64,000 nt of DNA from Arthrobacter sp. PM3 (GTDB lineage: Bacteria > Actinomycetota > Actinomycetes > Actinomycetales > Micrococcaceae). The notes under the pieces are model-generated. The model was not told where the DNA came from. It worked only from the letters and a program-made list of their open reading frames with translations, and searched no databases. The translations under genes were made by a program, and so were the position numbers. Of this stretch, positions 42,928 through 51,629 are shown piece after piece (the stretch's first letter is position 1; every line of letters starts with the position of its first letter). The DNA is taken from NCBI RefSeq assembly GCF_003352915.1, contig NZ_CP022314.1, forward strand, positions 917,514 through 981,513, written 5' to 3'.

Positions 42928-43980
42928 ATGACCACCTACGACATTGCGCTGATCGGCTTCGGCGGCGTCAACCGGACACTGGCCGAACTCATTGCAGCCC
43001 GCGGCGAGACGCTTCGTTCCGAGCTGGGCTTCGGCCTGCGGGTCGTGGCCATCACCGACCTCCGACTCGGCTCACTGGTCCAGCCCGAAGGCATCGACCT
43101 CTCCGTCGCCCTCAAACTCGGCGGCGGCAGCGAAACGTTCGCCGCGCACGGCGGCTCCGCGGACACCAACAATGAGTCAGTCATCCGCAACTGCACCGCC
43201 GACATCATCTGCGAGGCCACTTTCACGAATCCCGACGACGGCGAGCCGGCGGTTTCGCACGTGCGGTGGGCCCTCGAATCCGGCAAGAGCGTCTGCACGA
43301 CGAACAAGGGCCCGGTTGCCCTTCGCGGTACGGAGCTGACCGCCCTGGCCGAACGGAACGGCGTGTATTTCGAATTCGAGGGTGCCGTCATGAGCGGCAC
43401 TCCCGTCATCCGCCTGGCCAAGAAGATGTTCGCAGGGCTGAAGCTGAATGGTTTCGAAGGCATCCTCAACGGCACCAGCAACTATGTGCTCGGGCGGATG
43501 GAAGCCGGACTGGACTTCGCAGCAGCAGTCAGTGAGGCACAGGAACTCGGTTACGCCGAGGCCAACCCCGCAGCAGATATCGAGGGGTACGACGTTCAGC
43601 TCAAGGTTCTCATCCTCGCCAACGAACTGCTCAACGCAGGCATGGAACTCAAGGATGTTCAGCGCCAAGGGATTTCGAGCGTGACGCCGGAAAATATCCG
43701 GAAGGCAGCCCTCGAGGGACGCCGCTGGAAGCTCGTCGGCGCGGCACGGCGGAACCCGGACGGCTCCGTGACGGCAGGTGTCTCCCCCATGGCGCTTCCC
43801 CTCGACCACGGGCTGGCCGGGGTTTCCGGCGCGGCCAACGCCGTGTCCTTCGAGACCGACCTCCTGGGGGCAGTGACGGTTTCGGGACCGGGAGCAGGCC
43901 GCGTGGAGACCGCCTACGCGCTGCTCTCTGACATCATCGCCATGCACGCAGCCAGGACGGGAGCAGCTGCAAATGTCTGA
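42928..43980 (+). CDS. Homoserine dehydrogenase-like oxidoreductase (no ACT domain)
   Basis: A 350-residue NAD(P)-dependent enzyme. Rossmann motif [15 protein letters not shown] at the N-terminus; [12 protein letters not shown] carries the catalytic lysine; [27 protein letters not shown] and [17 protein letters not shown] are hallmarks of homoserine dehydrogenases. It lacks the C-terminal ACT regulatory domain of the usual biosynthetic enzyme, so it should be free of threonine feedback. It is followed, with an eight-base overlap, by an aldehyde dehydrogenase and then aspartate ammonia-lyase, not by threonine genes. This context suggests the catabolic direction, homoserine to aspartate 4-semialdehyde. 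AGGAG precedes the ATG. Confidence 0.85.
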   Translation: MTTYDIALIGFGGVNRTLAELIAARGETLRSELGFGLRVVAITDLRLGSLVQPEGIDLSVALKLGGGSETFAAHGGSADTNNESVIRNCTADIICEATFTNPDDGEPAVSHVRWALESGKSVCTTNKGPVALRGTELTALAERNGVYFEFEGAVMSGTPVIRLAKKMFAGLKLNGFEGILNGTSNYVLGRMEAGLDFAAAVSEAQELGYAEANPAADIEGYDVQLKVLILANELLNAGMELKDVQRQGISSVTPENIRKAALEGRRWKLVGAARRNPDGSVTAGVSPMALPLDHGLAGVSGAANAVSFETDLLGAVTVSGPGAGRVETAYALLSDIIAMHAARTGAAANV

Positions 43981-45385
43981 AACCACGCTGTGTTCGACAG
44001 AAACCGGGCTGCCGCAGTTCCGCGACGTGACGAGCCCGTTCGACGGCAGAGTGGTCGGCGCGGTTGCGCTGACCGATGCCGCGGGCGGCGCGGCCGTGAT
44101 CGAAACGGCCCGCATCGGTGCCCGCAAGGCACGGGCGCTGTCCCGCAACGCCCGCGGAAAGATCCTGGATGGTGCCGCCGCGGCGATCGAGCAGCGCAAC
44201 GAGGAATTCGCGCAGACCATCGTGTCCGAATCAGGGAAAACGATCCGCCAGGCACGTAAGGAGGTCCTGCGCGCGGTCAACACGCTGCGCCTCTCCGCCG
44301 CCGAAGCCCGCCGGAACGCCGGCGACGTCATTGCCTTTGACTCGTACGAGGGCTCGGAGGACCGCACCGGCTGGTACTCGCGCGAGCCCTTGGGCATCAT
44401 TGCCGCGATCACTCCTTTCAACGACCCCCTCAACCTGGTGGCGCACAAGATCGGGCCGGCAATCGCCGGAGGAAACGCCGTGATCCTCAAACCCTCCGCG
44501 TTGACTCCCTTGTCAGCCCAGCTGCTCACGGACGCCCTCCTGGGCGCCGGGCTCCCGCCGGAAGCCCTCACGATTGTCCATGGTGACCGGGAAGTGGCCG
44601 AAACGATCATCAGATCCCGGGACGTGCGCATGGTGTCCTTTACCGGGGGGTTCTCCACGGGTGAGAGTATCGCCCGCACCGCAGGCCTGAAAAAACTGTC
44701 CATGGATCTTGGCGGAAACGCGCCCGTCATTGTCCTGGAGGACGCCGACATCGGCAACGCAGTGGATTCCTGCGTCTCCGGAGCGTTTTGGGCCGCCGGC
44801 CAGAATTGTGTGGGCGTACAGCGGGTCCTCGTGGCCGCGCCGGTGTACAGCGAGTTCCGCCGTCGCTTTCTTGCGGCAACGGCACGGCTGGTCGCAGGAG
44901 ATCCGTCCGATGAGCGGACAGACGTCGGGCCCATGATCAGCCCCGCTGCGTTGCAGGAGCTCCAGTCCAAGCTGGACACGGCCGTGGATGCCGGCGCCCT
45001 GGTCCTCGCAGGCAATGTCACGGACGGCAATGTGCTCCGCCCCACCGTCCTTGAAGCGGTCCCGGCGGACAGCCGGCTGTGGAAGGAGGAGGTTTTCGGA
45101 CCAGTCGTCATGCTCCGTAAGTTCGACACCTTTGACGAGGCCGTCGAGGTCGCCAACGAGATCGAGTTCAGTCTTCATGCCGGCATCTTCACCGATTCCC
45201 TGGCCAAGGCCATGGACGCAGCGCACCGGCTCGAAGCAGGGGGCGTCATGATCAACGATTCCTCTGACTACCGGTTCGACGGCATGCCGTTCGGCGGAGC
45301 CAAATACGGAAGCATGGGCCGGGAGGGCGTCCACTTCGCCTATGAGGAAATGACCCAGCCCAAGGTCGTCTGCATTAGGAACTGA
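43973..45385 (+). CDS. NAD(P)-dependent aldehyde dehydrogenase
   Basis: A 470-residue aldehyde dehydrogenase. Cofactor and substrate regions: [36 protein letters not shown] and [14 protein letters not shown]. Catalytic cysteine in [12 protein letters not shown] (about residue 280). The general-base glutamate, normally in ELGG, is replaced by aspartate: [26 protein letters not shown] is conserved. By context the likely substrate is aspartate 4-semialdehyde made by the preceding dehydrogenase, giving aspartate without phosphorylation; a general semialdehyde role cannot be excluded. Overlaps the previous gene by eight bases. Confidence 0.85.
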   Translation: MSETTLCSTETGLPQFRDVTSPFDGRVVGAVALTDAAGGAAVIETARIGARKARALSRNARGKILDGAAAAIEQRNEEFAQTIVSESGKTIRQARKEVLRAVNTLRLSAAEARRNAGDVIAFDSYEGSEDRTGWYSREPLGIIAAITPFNDPLNLVAHKIGPAIAGGNAVILKPSALTPLSAQLLTDALLGAGLPPEALTIVHGDREVAETIIRSRDVRMVSFTGGFSTGESIARTAGLKKLSMDLGGNAPVIVLEDADIGNAVDSCVSGAFWAAGQNCVGVQRVLVAAPVYSEFRRRFLAATARLVAGDPSDERTDVGPMISPAALQELQSKLDTAVDAGALVLAGNVTDGNVLRPTVLEAVPADSRLWKEEVFGPVVMLRKFDTFDEAVEVANEIEFSLHAGIFTDSLAKAMDAAHRLEAGGVMINDSSDYRFDGMPFGGAKYGSMGREGVHFAYEEMTQPKVVCIRN

Positions 45386-45497
45386 CCGGTCCGGAGGGGC
45401 GCGGGCCTCGCGCCTCTCCGGATCCGGGCCGGCACCGAACAGGGCCCCCACCGCGCCGATGTGCACCCACCCAACCAGACAAAGGATGAAAAAGACC

Positions 45498-46907
45498 ATG
45501 ACCACCCGCATCGAGACGGATTCGCTCGGCTGCATTCCCGTGCCGGCCGCAGCCTATTGGGGTGCACACACCGCCCGGGCCCTGGAAAACTTCACCATCA
45601 GCGGCATTCCGGTCTCCCGCCACCCGCACCTGGTGCGCGCCCTGGCGATGATCAAGGATGCCGCTGCGCGGGCCAACTGCGAACTGGGCATCCTGGACCC
45701 CCGGGACGCGACGGCGATCCGCGAAGCGTGCCGGGACATCCAGAATGGACAGCACCATGACCAGTTCTGCGTCGACGTCATCCAGGGCGGCGCCGGCACG
45801 AGCACGAACATGAACGCCAACGAAGTGATCGCGAACCTGGCACTGGAAAAACTGGGCCACCGCCGCGGGGAATACCAGCACCTGCACCCCATCGATCACG
45901 TCAACCGGTGCCAGTCCACCAATGACACCTATCCGACAGCGATCAAGCTGGCCCTGATTTTCGCAACCGAAGAACTCCACCGTGAACTGGGCAACCTCGC
46001 CGCATCAGCCCGCACCAAGGGCGCCGAATTCGCCGGGATTGTGAAAATGGGACGGACACAGCTCCAGGATGCAGTCCCGATGACACTTGGGCAGGAGTTC
46101 AATGCCTTCGCCGCGACTCTGGAAGAAGACCGTGCCCGGCTCATGGAATCCACCATGCTGATGCGCGAGTGCAGCCTGGGCGCTACCGCCATCGGGACCG
46201 GTATCACCGCCGAAGCCGGCTATCAGCAACTCGTGATTCGAGCGCTTTCGGAGATTTCCGGCGTCGCGCTCCTGCCCGCCCCGGATCTCATCGAAGCAAC
46301 GTCCGACGTGGGCGTTTTCATGCACATCTCGGCCATGCTGAAGCGCACGGCCATAAAGCTCTCCAAATTCAGCAGCGACCTCCGGCTGCTCTCGAGCGGT
46401 CCGCAGAACGGATTCGGGGAGATTGTCCTGCCCCCGCGCCAGGCAGGCTCGTCAATCATGCCGGGAAAGGTCAACCCTGTGATCCCGGAGGCGGTGAATC
46501 AGATTGCCTTCGCTGTCGCCGGAGCTGACACCACGGTGACGATGGCCGCGGACAACGGCCAGCTCCAGCTCAATGCTTTCGAACCTGTCATCGCCCATGT
46601 CCTTCTCCAGAGCATTTCGTGGCTCGAACACGGGGCCCGCATCCTTCGCCAGTACTGCCTGGAAGGCATTGAAGCGAACACCGGCCATCTCGCCCGCCAA
46701 ACGGCAGCCTCGGTGGGCCTTGCCACGGCGCTGATACCCGCTATCGGGTATGGCGCCGCGTCAGCGGTGGCACGGGAAGCCCTTCAGGACGGATCGACCA
46801 TTCTCGACGTCGTTACCGGCAGGAAGCTTTTGGACCGGGACGAGGCCCGGTCACTGCTCGAATCCGCCGTTGCACCCGCCGGCACGGCAGGGGTGTCCGG
46901 AGCCTGA
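45498..46907 (+). CDS. aspA: Aspartate ammonia-lyase
   Basis: A 469-residue member of the fumarase/aspartase superfamily that splits aspartate into fumarate and ammonia. Signature GSSIMPGKVNPVIPEAVNQ near residue 320; GGAGTSTNMNANEVIANLAL and HVNRCQSTNDTYPTAIKLAL are the other two active-site blocks. The frame is open from 45459; the ATG at 45498 fits the normal N-terminus (MTTRIETDSLG) and the AAAGGA ribosome site. It is the last step of the proposed homoserine-to-fumarate route. Convergent with an Lrp-type regulator only six bases later. Confidence 0.92.
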   Translation: MTTRIETDSLGCIPVPAAAYWGAHTARALENFTISGIPVSRHPHLVRALAMIKDAAARANCELGILDPRDATAIREACRDIQNGQHHDQFCVDVIQGGAGTSTNMNANEVIANLALEKLGHRRGEYQHLHPIDHVNRCQSTNDTYPTAIKLALIFATEELHRELGNLAASARTKGAEFAGIVKMGRTQLQDAVPMTLGQEFNAFAATLEEDRARLMESTMLMRECSLGATAIGTGITAEAGYQQLVIRALSEISGVALLPAPDLIEATSDVGVFMHISAMLKRTAIKLSKFSSDLRLLSSGPQNGFGEIVLPPRQAGSSIMPGKVNPVIPEAVNQIAFAVAGADTTVTMAADNGQLQLNAFEPVIAHVLLQSISWLEHGARILRQYCLEGIEANTGHLARQTAASVGLATALIPAIGYGAASAVAREALQDGSTILDVVTGRKLLDRDEARSLLESAVAPAGTAGVSGA

Positions 46908-46912
46908 CCCAC

Positions 46913-47371
46913 TCACTCACTGACCCGGGCGCCTCCGGCGCCCCGCTTGATGAAACTGGAAAGCGTCATGGCCGTCACGGTGTCCGCTACGCCGGGAATG
47001 GCGGCGATCTGTTCCCAAATCTCCTGCACCCGTTCCAGCGACCGGGCCTCCACCCTCACCAGCAGGTCGAAATCACCGCTGACAACATCACATAGAACCA
47101 CTTCCGGGATCGACTGCAGGACGGCGATGACATCCGATCCCCGCACCCGGTCCTTCCGGTAGACCATCAGGAATGCCGATACCAGGCCCTGGCCCGGCGG
47201 TCCGGAAACAATCGTGTACCCCTGGATATAACCCTGCCGTTCCATCCGTTCTATCCGCTGGCGCACGGCATTTCTTGAAAGGAGGACCTTCGTCGCCAGC
47301 TCCGCATGGCTCATGCGGGCGTTTTTCGTGAGCTCCGCAAGAATCCTCTGGTCTATCTGATCAAGATTCAC
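46913..47371 (-). CDS. Lrp/AsnC-family transcriptional regulator
   Basis: A 152-residue feast/famine regulator. N-terminal helix-turn-helix: LDQIDQRILAELTKNARMSHAELATKVLLSRNAVRQRIERMERQG region (residues 3-47). The C-terminal RAM ligand-binding domain includes VVLCDVVSGDFDLLVRVEA. It ends six bases from aspA and is divergent from the HAD phosphatase gene. Amino-acid-responsive control of the aspA unit is likely. Confidence 0.9.
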   Translation of the reverse strand: MNLDQIDQRILAELTKNARMSHAELATKVLLSRNAVRQRIERMERQGYIQGYTIVSGPPGQGLVSAFLMVYRKDRVRGSDVIAVLQSIPEVVLCDVVSGDFDLLVRVEARSLERVQEIWEQIAAIPGVADTVTAMTLSSFIKRGAGGARVSE

Positions 47372-47454
47372 CCGATCGACGCCTACCCTTCACCGCAATA
47401 TCCCCGGGGACAACCGGAACCGAACGAACTCAAGACCGAAAGCCCTCCAAAAAG

Positions 47455-48156
47455 ATGACACTTCCGCACCAGACCTGGCCCCCTGCCACCGGTATCACCT
47501 GCGTCCTGTTCGACATGGACGGAACGCTGCTGGATTCAGCACCCGGCGTTACGGCAAGTGCAGCCCATGCCCTGGAAACCGTAGGAGCGCCGGTTCCCGC
47601 GATGGACAAACTGCGCCGTTTCGTGGGGCCGCCGATGATCCAGTCTTTCAGAACAGTGTCACAGCTGGACGAAAAGACCGCCCAAAGGGCCCTCCAACAT
47701 TACCGCAAAGCCTACGCGGATCATGGCGCTGAGCTGTCCATCCCATATGACGGCATCCTGCACCTCTTGCAACACCTCCGTTCGGCCGGCATCCCTCTGG
47801 GGGTAGCCACGTCCAAGGTGGAAGACCAGGCAATCAGGCTCGCACGACGGTTTGGAATTGAAGGCCACTTCGTCAACGTGTGCGGGGCATCGGACAGTGA
47901 GGGAAGAGCGAGCAAGTCAGATGTCATCGCCGAACTGCTGCTGCGCCTCCAGTCCCGCGGCGTGGACATCACCAGTCCCGCGATGGTCGGAGACAGAAGC
48001 TTCGATGTGGAGGGAGCAGCCGAACACGGCATCCCCACCATATTCGCGCTCTGGGGGTACGGCGATGCCGGGGAAGCATCTCAGGCCGCCGCAGTCGCCG
48101 CTTCCCCGACCGCCCTGCTGCCGCTGATCCTGAACAACAGCCGCCGCTCAGCGTAG
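47455..48156 (+). CDS. HAD-superfamily phosphatase (phosphoglycolate phosphatase-like)
   Basis: A 233-residue HAD hydrolase. Motif I VLFDMDGTLLDSAPG with the nucleophile aspartate, motif II GVATSKVED, motif III with KSDVIAELL, motif IV MVGDRSFDVEGA. The helical cap between residues 25 and 95 makes it a subfamily IA enzyme, like Gph or pyrophosphatase PpaX. Substrate unknown. Divergent from the Lrp-type gene with an 83-bp gap; no strong ribosome site. Confidence 0.85.
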   Translation: MTLPHQTWPPATGITCVLFDMDGTLLDSAPGVTASAAHALETVGAPVPAMDKLRRFVGPPMIQSFRTVSQLDEKTAQRALQHYRKAYADHGAELSIPYDGILHLLQHLRSAGIPLGVATSKVEDQAIRLARRFGIEGHFVNVCGASDSEGRASKSDVIAELLLRLQSRGVDITSPAMVGDRSFDVEGAAEHGIPTIFALWGYGDAGEASQAAAVAASPTALLPLILNNSRRSA

Positions 48157-48178
48157 CTATCCCCCCACAGTCCGTCCC

Positions 48179-48226
48179 GGCGCGCACGGTCCGCAGCCGT
48201 GTGCGTGCCCGCGTCCCGTGCGCGCC
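48179..48226 (+). terminator. Hairpin after HAD gene
   Basis: GGCGCGCACGG (48179-48189) pairs with CCGTGCGCGCC (48216-48226), an 11-bp perfect stem; the loop itself can form smaller stems (CACGG/CCGTG). It starts 23 bases after the HAD stop and precedes the galactoside-operon promoter. Confidence 0.55.
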
Positions 48227-48243
48227 GCCGCATGACCCAAAAT

Positions 48244-48286
48244 GTTCTCTTTTGCCACTTGACGTTCTTTATTGTGCGATTATGAT
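48244..48286 (+). promoter_or_regulatory. Promoter with tandem repeats, galactoside operon
   Basis: TTGACG (48259-48264) and TATGAT (48281-48286) are 16 bp apart, a strong sigma-70-like promoter. Two direct repeats of GTTCTnTnTTG, at 48244-48254 and 48264-48274, are exactly 20 bp apart and flank the -35 box. Such phased direct repeats fit a DeoR-type repressor, and one is encoded in the operon at 53763. Confidence 0.65.
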
Positions 48287-48339
48287 TGCTTGTTATGTGA
48301 GCTGCTTCACGTCGTCCGCGTTATTTCAAAGGAGAAATT

Positions 48340-49656
48340 ATGACCATGCACGAAGACGCACCGCTGCCGGGTTCGCGCCAAGGCGGGTGGGACCGACGGA
48401 CTCTGCTGAAGACCTTCGGCGCCGGAGCGGTCGCCATGGCTGGAATACCCTGGCTCACGGCGTGCACGGGCGGCAGCGCACCCGCCAGCAGCGGCGCCAA
48501 CACGGCCACCTTCGGCTCCGGTTCCTCGGACGAGGTCCCCAAGGCCGCCTATAAGGCCGTAACGGACGCTTTTGAGAAGAAGTCCGGCATCAAGGTCACC
48601 ACCAATGTGGTGGCGCACAACGACTTCCAGAATAAGATCAACACCTACCTCCAGGGCAGCCCGGACGATTCGTTCACCTGGTTCGCTGGCTACCGCATGC
48701 AGTACTACGCCGGCAAGGGACTGCTCGCCCCGATCGATGACGTCTGGGAAAAGATCGGCGGAAACTTCTCGGACGCCCTGAAGAAGGCCTCGACGGGCGC
48801 CGACGGCAAAATGTACCTGGTCCCGAACTACAACTACCCCTGGGGCTTCTTCTACCGGAAGAGCCTGTGGGCGGAAAAGGGCTACCAGGTCCCCACCACC
48901 TTCGATGAGCTGAAGACCCTCGCCACCAAGATGAAGGCCGACGGCCTGATCCCGATTGAGTTCGCGGACAAGGACGGCTGGCCCGCCATGGGCACCTTCG
49001 ACTACCTGAACATGCGCCTGAACGGCTACCAGTTCCACATGGACCTCACCGCCCACAAGGAAAGCTGGGACCAGAAGAAGGTCAGCGATGTCTTTGACAC
49101 CTGGAAGGCGCTGCTGCCGTTCCAGAACCCGAACGCCCTCGGCATGACCTGGCAGGACGCGGCAAAGAACCTGGCCGACAAGAAGTCCGGCATGTACCTG
49201 CTCGGATCCTTCCTCACCCAGCAGTACACGGACAAGGCCATCGCCGACGACATCGATTTCTTCCCGTTCCCCGAAATCGCGGTGGAGGGCCGGGACTCCA
49301 TCGAGGCGCCCATCGACGGCCTCCTGCTGTCCAAGAAGGGCGGCCAGAACCAGGCCGCCAGGGACTTCGTGGCCTACGTCGGCACCCCGGAGGGCCAGGA
49401 TGTGTACGCCTCGGTGGACTCCTCCAACATCGCCACGGCCAAGGGCGCCGACACCTCGAAGTTCACCCCGCTCAACAAGAAACTCGCTGAAGCCATCGGC
49501 AGCGCCAAGAACATCAGCCAGTTCTTTGACCGCGATGCCCTGCCCGCCATGGCGAACAATGTCATGATCCCCGCCCTGCAGACTTTCATCAAAGACGGCA
49601 CGGTCGATGTGAAAAACCTGGAAGCCCAGGCCAAGTCCCTGTACGCCGCCCAGTAG
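48340..49656 (+). CDS. Carbohydrate ABC transporter substrate-binding protein (family 1)
   Basis: A 438-residue extracellular solute-binding protein. The N-terminus has a twin-arginine-type signal (GWDRRTLLKTFGAGAVAMAG) ending in a lipobox LTAC, so it is probably a Tat-exported lipoprotein. The mature part has typical type-1 features: KKSGIKVTTNVVAHNDFQNK, DDSFTWFAGYRMQYYAGKG and NYPWGFFYRKSLW. GGAG lies five bases before the ATG. Two MalF/MalG-type permeases follow. Downstream alpha- and beta-galactosidases suggest that it binds galactosides or galacto-oligosaccharides. Confidence 0.92.
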   Translation: MTMHEDAPLPGSRQGGWDRRTLLKTFGAGAVAMAGIPWLTACTGGSAPASSGANTATFGSGSSDEVPKAAYKAVTDAFEKKSGIKVTTNVVAHNDFQNKINTYLQGSPDDSFTWFAGYRMQYYAGKGLLAPIDDVWEKIGGNFSDALKKASTGADGKMYLVPNYNYPWGFFYRKSLWAEKGYQVPTTFDELKTLATKMKADGLIPIEFADKDGWPAMGTFDYLNMRLNGYQFHMDLTAHKESWDQKKVSDVFDTWKALLPFQNPNALGMTWQDAAKNLADKKSGMYLLGSFLTQQYTDKAIADDIDFFPFPEIAVEGRDSIEAPIDGLLLSKKGGQNQAARDFVAYVGTPEGQDVYASVDSSNIATAKGADTSKFTPLNKKLAEAIGSAKNISQFFDRDALPAMANNVMIPALQTFIKDGTVDVKNLEAQAKSLYAAQ

Positions 49657-49711
49657 CGGCCCGCCCATCCCGCAGCAATACCCGCAGCATTTCCCACAGC
49701 AAGGAATCTCC

Positions 49712-50662
49712 ATGAGTGTCTCTACCAATCCGTCGGCGCGGGGGCGCCAAACAGCTGCCGCCCCCGCGCGGCGGGTTCGGCGGCTGTCCCGCAGCGACAA
49801 ACTGGTGCTCGGCCTGATGGTGGGCATCCCCACGCTGATCCAGCTCGTCCTGGTCTGGATCCCCACCCTCATGTCGGTCGGACTGTCCTTCACCCGCTGG
49901 AACGGGCTGGAGCTGACCGACATCAAACCCGCCGGCGTCGAGAACTATCAGTTCATCGCCCAGGACTACCCGCCGTTCTGGCCCGCCATGCAGCACAACG
50001 TGCTGTGGCTGGCGTTCCTGGCGCTGGTCGCTACTCCGCTGGGGCTGCTGCTGGCAGTGCTCCTGGACAAGAACATCCGCGGCACCAGGATCTACCAGAG
50101 CATCTTCTTTGCCCCGGTGATGCTGTCGCTGGCCTTGATCGGCATCATCTGGCAGCTGTTCTACAACCGGGACAGCGGCCTCCTGAACTTCCTCCTCGGC
50201 ACCGCCGGCACGCCGCAGGCCGTCGACTGGTTCGGAGATTCCAGCGTCAACATCTGGGCGGCCCTGTTCGCCGCAACCTGGCGGCACGCCGGCTACGTCA
50301 TGATCCTGTACTTGGCCGGGCTCAAGGGCGTGGACCCCACCCTGCGCGAGGCGGCCCAGATTGACGGCGCCAACGAGGTCCAGACCTTCTTCCGGGTCAT
50401 CCTCCCGGCCATGCGGCCGGTCAACGTCATCGTCATCGTCATCACCGTCATCGAATCGCTCCGCGCATTCGACATCGTCTACGTCATCAACCGCGGCACC
50501 AACGGCCTGGAACTCATCAGCGCCCTGGTCATCCAGAACCTGGTGGGCGAGGGACAGGTGATCGGCATCGGCTCGGCACTGGCCGTCATCCTGCTGGTCA
50601 TCTCGCTGATCCCCATCACCTTCTACCTGTCCCGCGCGTTCGGAAAGGACAAAGAGGCATGA
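49712..50662 (+). CDS. Carbohydrate ABC permease (MalF/UgpA type)
   Basis: A 316-residue permease with six membrane helices; QLVLVWIPTLMSVGLSFTRW opens the first. The EAA loop, which contacts the ATPase, reads PTLREAAQIDGANEVQTFFR (about residues 210-229). AAGGA is six bases before the ATG. The stop overlaps the next gene by four bases. No ATPase gene is in the operon, so a shared MsiK-like ATPase encoded elsewhere probably powers the transporter, as is common in actinobacteria. Confidence 0.92.
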   Translation: MSVSTNPSARGRQTAAAPARRVRRLSRSDKLVLGLMVGIPTLIQLVLVWIPTLMSVGLSFTRWNGLELTDIKPAGVENYQFIAQDYPPFWPAMQHNVLWLAFLALVATPLGLLLAVLLDKNIRGTRIYQSIFFAPVMLSLALIGIIWQLFYNRDSGLLNFLLGTAGTPQAVDWFGDSSVNIWAALFAATWRHAGYVMILYLAGLKGVDPTLREAAQIDGANEVQTFFRVILPAMRPVNVIVIVITVIESLRAFDIVYVINRGTNGLELISALVIQNLVGEGQVIGIGSALAVILLVISLIPITFYLSRAFGKDKEA

Positions 50663-51627
50663 GCATCGCCCATCCCACCGATGCCGCCGCGGCAGGCACC
50701 CCGGCCGACGCCGGACAGCCCAGTTCCGGGGCCGGCAGCACCGGCCCCCGGCCCGTCCGGCCGGCCAGCAACAAGCAGGGCAAGCGGCACTACGGCACCC
50801 ACGCCTTCCTGATCGTCATGGCCGCGATCTGGCTGGTGCCCCTGGGCTGGGCCATTTTCACGGCCCTGCGGCCCAAGGCGGACACAGACAAATACGGCTA
50901 CTTCAGCACCGGCGGCGCCTTCAACTTCGACAACTTCACCCAGGCCTGGACCCAGGGCGGCTTCGCCCAGCTGTTCTGGAACTCCGTGCTCATCACGGTC
51001 CCGTCCGTGCTCCTGATCCTGTTCTTCGCCTCCATGATGGCGTTCGCCGTCAGCCGGGTGAACTGGAAGTTCAACATCACGCTGCTGATCATGTTCACCG
51101 CCGGCAACCTGCTGCCCCCGCAGGTGCTCGCAGCCCCGCTCTTTGAAATGTTCAAGCACTTCGAACTGCCGTACGCGCTCAGCGACTCCGGGAACCTGCT
51201 CAACACCTACATCAGCGTGATCGCCGTGGACACCGCCTTCCAGATCGGCTTCGTGACGTTCGTGCTCTCCAACTACATGAAGGCCCTCTCCCCCGAGCTG
51301 ACCGAGGCGGCCCTCGTGGACGGCGCCGGCGTCTGGCGCCAGTACTGGGACATCATCCTCCCCCTGTGCCGCCCGGCCCTGGCCGCCATGGCCACCCTCG
51401 AAGTCATCTTCATTTACAACGACTTCTTCTGGCCCCTGCTGTTCATCCAGAGCGGCGACCGCCTCCCGGTGACCACCGCCATCAACAACCTCCAGGGCCA
51501 GTTCCTCGCCAACTACAACCTGATCGCCGCCGGCGCCATGATCACGGCAATTCCGGCCCTGGTCATCTACCTGCTCCTGCAGCGCCATTTCGTGGCGGGC
51601 CTGACCCTCGGCTCCAGCAAAGGATAA
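50659..51627 (+). CDS. Carbohydrate ABC permease (MalG/UgpE type)
   Basis: A 322-residue partner permease with six helices. A proline/alanine-rich cytoplasmic leader of about 45 residues precedes the first helix (AFLIVMAAIWLVPLGWAIFT). The EAA loop reads PELTEAALVDGAGVWRQYWD. Start overlaps the previous stop (ATGA). The beta-galactosidase GTG start follows two bases after its stop. Confidence 0.92.
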   Translation: MSIAHPTDAAAAGTPADAGQPSSGAGSTGPRPVRPASNKQGKRHYGTHAFLIVMAAIWLVPLGWAIFTALRPKADTDKYGYFSTGGAFNFDNFTQAWTQGGFAQLFWNSVLITVPSVLLILFFASMMAFAVSRVNWKFNITLLIMFTAGNLLPPQVLAAPLFEMFKHFELPYALSDSGNLLNTYISVIAVDTAFQIGFVTFVLSNYMKALSPELTEAALVDGAGVWRQYWDIILPLCRPALAAMATLEVIFIYNDFFWPLLFIQSGDRLPVTTAINNLQGQFLANYNLIAAGAMITAIPALVIYLLLQRHFVAGLTLGSSKG

Positions 51628-51629
51628 AC

